From positions 1 to 6,486 of the forward strand of contig CABQAC010000124.1 of assembly GCA_902462035.1 (NCBI GenBank): DNA of 6,486 nucleotides, read 5' to 3'. Under the pieces are notes generated by a model. The model did no database searches, was not told the DNA's origin, and was given only the letters and a program-made list of their open reading frames with translations. Every line of letters begins with the position of its first letter. Within the stretch, counting starts at the first letter, position 1. Both the position numbers and the translations under genes were made by a program. The stretch comes from an uncultured Eubacteriales bacterium. GTDB lineage: Bacteria; Bacillota; Clostridia; Oscillospirales; Acutalibacteraceae. Shown here piece by piece: positions 5,455-6,486 of the stretch.

Positions 5455-6486
5455 CTATTCTACGCCGCGGGACGTAAGGCCCCGCGTAAACGGGAATCTC
5501 GGCTTTTCCTTGTTGTGAAAGGATTCCACAATTTCCCCAATTTCCACAGAGTTTTCCACAGTGAAGCGCAAAATATAAAAATCTACGCCTTTCAGCGTAT
5601 CCATTTGGTCCAGCAGATAGAGGGGGACAGCGTTGAAAACCTCGCTGCATCCGCCCCTGCAGCGGACCGGGAAAAACGCTTTTTTTCGGTCGGTCAGCCC
5701 CCCTGTATGCGCGCATGACGCGCAGCCCGCGCCGTTTTTTAACGGGCAGTTGCGGGTTAACATCAAAGGCAGGCGGCCGTACACCACCATGCCGCGCGGC
5801 AGCGCGCCGCCCAGCCGCGATGCCTGCCGTGCGGAAAGCTCGAAACTCAGTTCCGCGTCCTGCAACCCCAAAGCGGCCGCTTGATCCAGCGCGGCGGTAT
5901 TGAAGATATTGAGCCCCAGCCCGCCGTGTAAGGTGAATCCAAGGTCCCTGGCCAATGCCGCCCCGCCCAATGTGCCGCAGGAGACATGGCGGATACCCGC
6001 GTCTTTTGCCTGAGCTAGCGCGCGCCGGACGGATTCCTCTGCGCCGAACATCCCCCGGGGCAATTCCAAACCAACTGGGATGCCCGCCTCCAGCAGGGCC
6101 GCGTAACAGCCGACGCCAACGGAAAGGGGAAGAAAGATCCGGGAAAAGAGGGTGAGATCCGGAGGAAGCTGGTCTGCCGCGGAAAAATAACCGTACACCC
6201 CCTTGTTTTCCACCGTGTGGGGAAGGATGGTGGAAAACCGGCCGGCCTTGCAGAATATGGGGGAGGGTTGTTCCCGTTGAGAGAGCAGCCCGCCCAGCGC
6301 GTCCCGCCGCATAAGATTCAGGGCGGACAGGGGAATCGTCAGCCCCTGCCCCATGCAACAATGTATTTGAGCAGCGGTAAAGGGGGTGTTTCCGGTTTTT
6401 TGCAGCTGCGCCCTAACGCGTTCCTCGGTTAAAGGGGTGTGTTCCGCGTCGGCGGGGACAGGGCCCAGCGCCGCGGCCCGGTGGCC
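5455..6486 (-). CDS. U32-family peptidase-like protein, C-terminal part (relative of RlhA/TrhP group)
   Basis: The frame is open from the right edge of the window to a TAG at 5455-5457, giving 343 visible codons; the N-terminus is missing. An ATG at 6354 is internal, because the family-like segment AQLQKTGNTPFTA...GLTIPLSALNLMRRDAL reads straight through it. That segment resembles the end of the middle (DUF3656/collagenase-like) domain of long U32 proteins. Downstream, HGGLGLNIFNTAAL and VVYGRLPLMLTRNCPL match the U32 barrel core. A cysteine cluster follows: NCPL (Cys codon at 5746-5748), GCASC (first Cys at 5722-5724) and RCRGGC (about 5647-5661). U32 members such as RlhA and TrhP act in hydroxylation of 23S rRNA or tRNA and depend on Fe-S clusters; others are annotated as collagenases. 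Which role applies here is not decided by the sequence. It heads the visible part of an operon with dut and maf. Confidence 0.85.
   Translation of the reverse strand, partial: GHRAAALGPVPADAEHTPLTEERVRAQLQKTGNTPFTAAQIHCCMGQGLTIPLSALNLMRRDALGGLLSQREQPSPIFCKAGRFSTILPHTVENKGVYGYFSAADQLPPDLTLFSRIFLPLSVGVGCYAALLEAGIPVGLELPRGMFGAEESVRRALAQAKDAGIRHVSCGTLGGAALARDLGFTLHGGLGLNIFNTAALDQAAALGLQDAELSFELSARQASRLGGALPRGMVVYGRLPLMLTRNCPLKNGAGCASCAHTGGLTDRKKAFFPVRCRGGCSEVFNAVPLYLLDQMDTLKGVDFYILRFTVENSVEIGEIVESFHNKEKPRFPFTRGLTSRGVE

Noticed and set aside
5524..5560. Three TTCCACA repeats resembling DnaA boxes, hinting at an origin
   Set aside because: None matches TTATCCACA fully (best is TTTTCCACA at 5552-5560). 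They lie in the U32 frame and encode a repeated Val-Glu in TVENSVEIGEIVES, so coding bias explains them.
5432..6361. 309-codon - strand frame overlapping the U32 gene
   Set aside because: The product is Gly/Arg/Ala-rich and unrecognisable, while the neighbouring - strand frame gives conserved U32 motifs; it is a GC-driven shadow.
1..6486. CRISPR array, insertion sequence, tRNA or phage/defence genes
   Set aside because: No regularly spaced repeats, transposase motifs, tRNA-like folds or defence-family motifs were seen; all coding space is taken by housekeeping genes.

Overview
The window looks like the chromosome-origin-proximal block of a Bacillota bacterium, most likely a moderately GC-rich member of the Clostridia. 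The evidence is gene order: mnmG, rsmG, noc, soj (parA), spo0J (parB), as found next to oriC in many Bacillota, together with two perfect copies of the ParB-binding site parS. The lineage below phylum is inference. The origin itself and dnaA are not in the window, and I see no convincing DnaA-box cluster.

Left part, + strand (1-4022). The 3' end of mnmG (tRNA wobble uridine modification) runs 80 bases into rsmG (16S rRNA m7G methyltransferase). After a short gap with an extended -10 promoter comes noc, a ParB-like nucleoid occlusion gene. A 23-bp perfect hairpin and a parS site follow, then a second extended -10 promoter and the soj-spo0J pair. A second parS lies inside the mnmG reading frame. 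Spo0J would load at these sites as a CTP-dependent clamp, Soj would act with it in origin segregation, and Noc is a paralogue whose recognition residues predict a different DNA site.

Middle (4023-4345). A gene-free stretch of 323 bases separates convergent transcription units. It holds a strong 17-bp stem-loop, probably a bidirectional terminator, and nothing else I can support.

Right part, - strand (4346-6486). Reading leftward from the right edge, this is a probable operon: a U32-family peptidase-like/Fe-S protein (cut by the window edge), dut (dUTPase) and maf (nucleotide pyrophosphatase). The last two are both house-cleaning enzymes that remove unwanted nucleotides.

I do not see a new biological system. 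The points worth a second look are local: parS placement, the unusual hairpin, the Noc specificity residues and its short N-terminus, and the mnmG/rsmG overlap.
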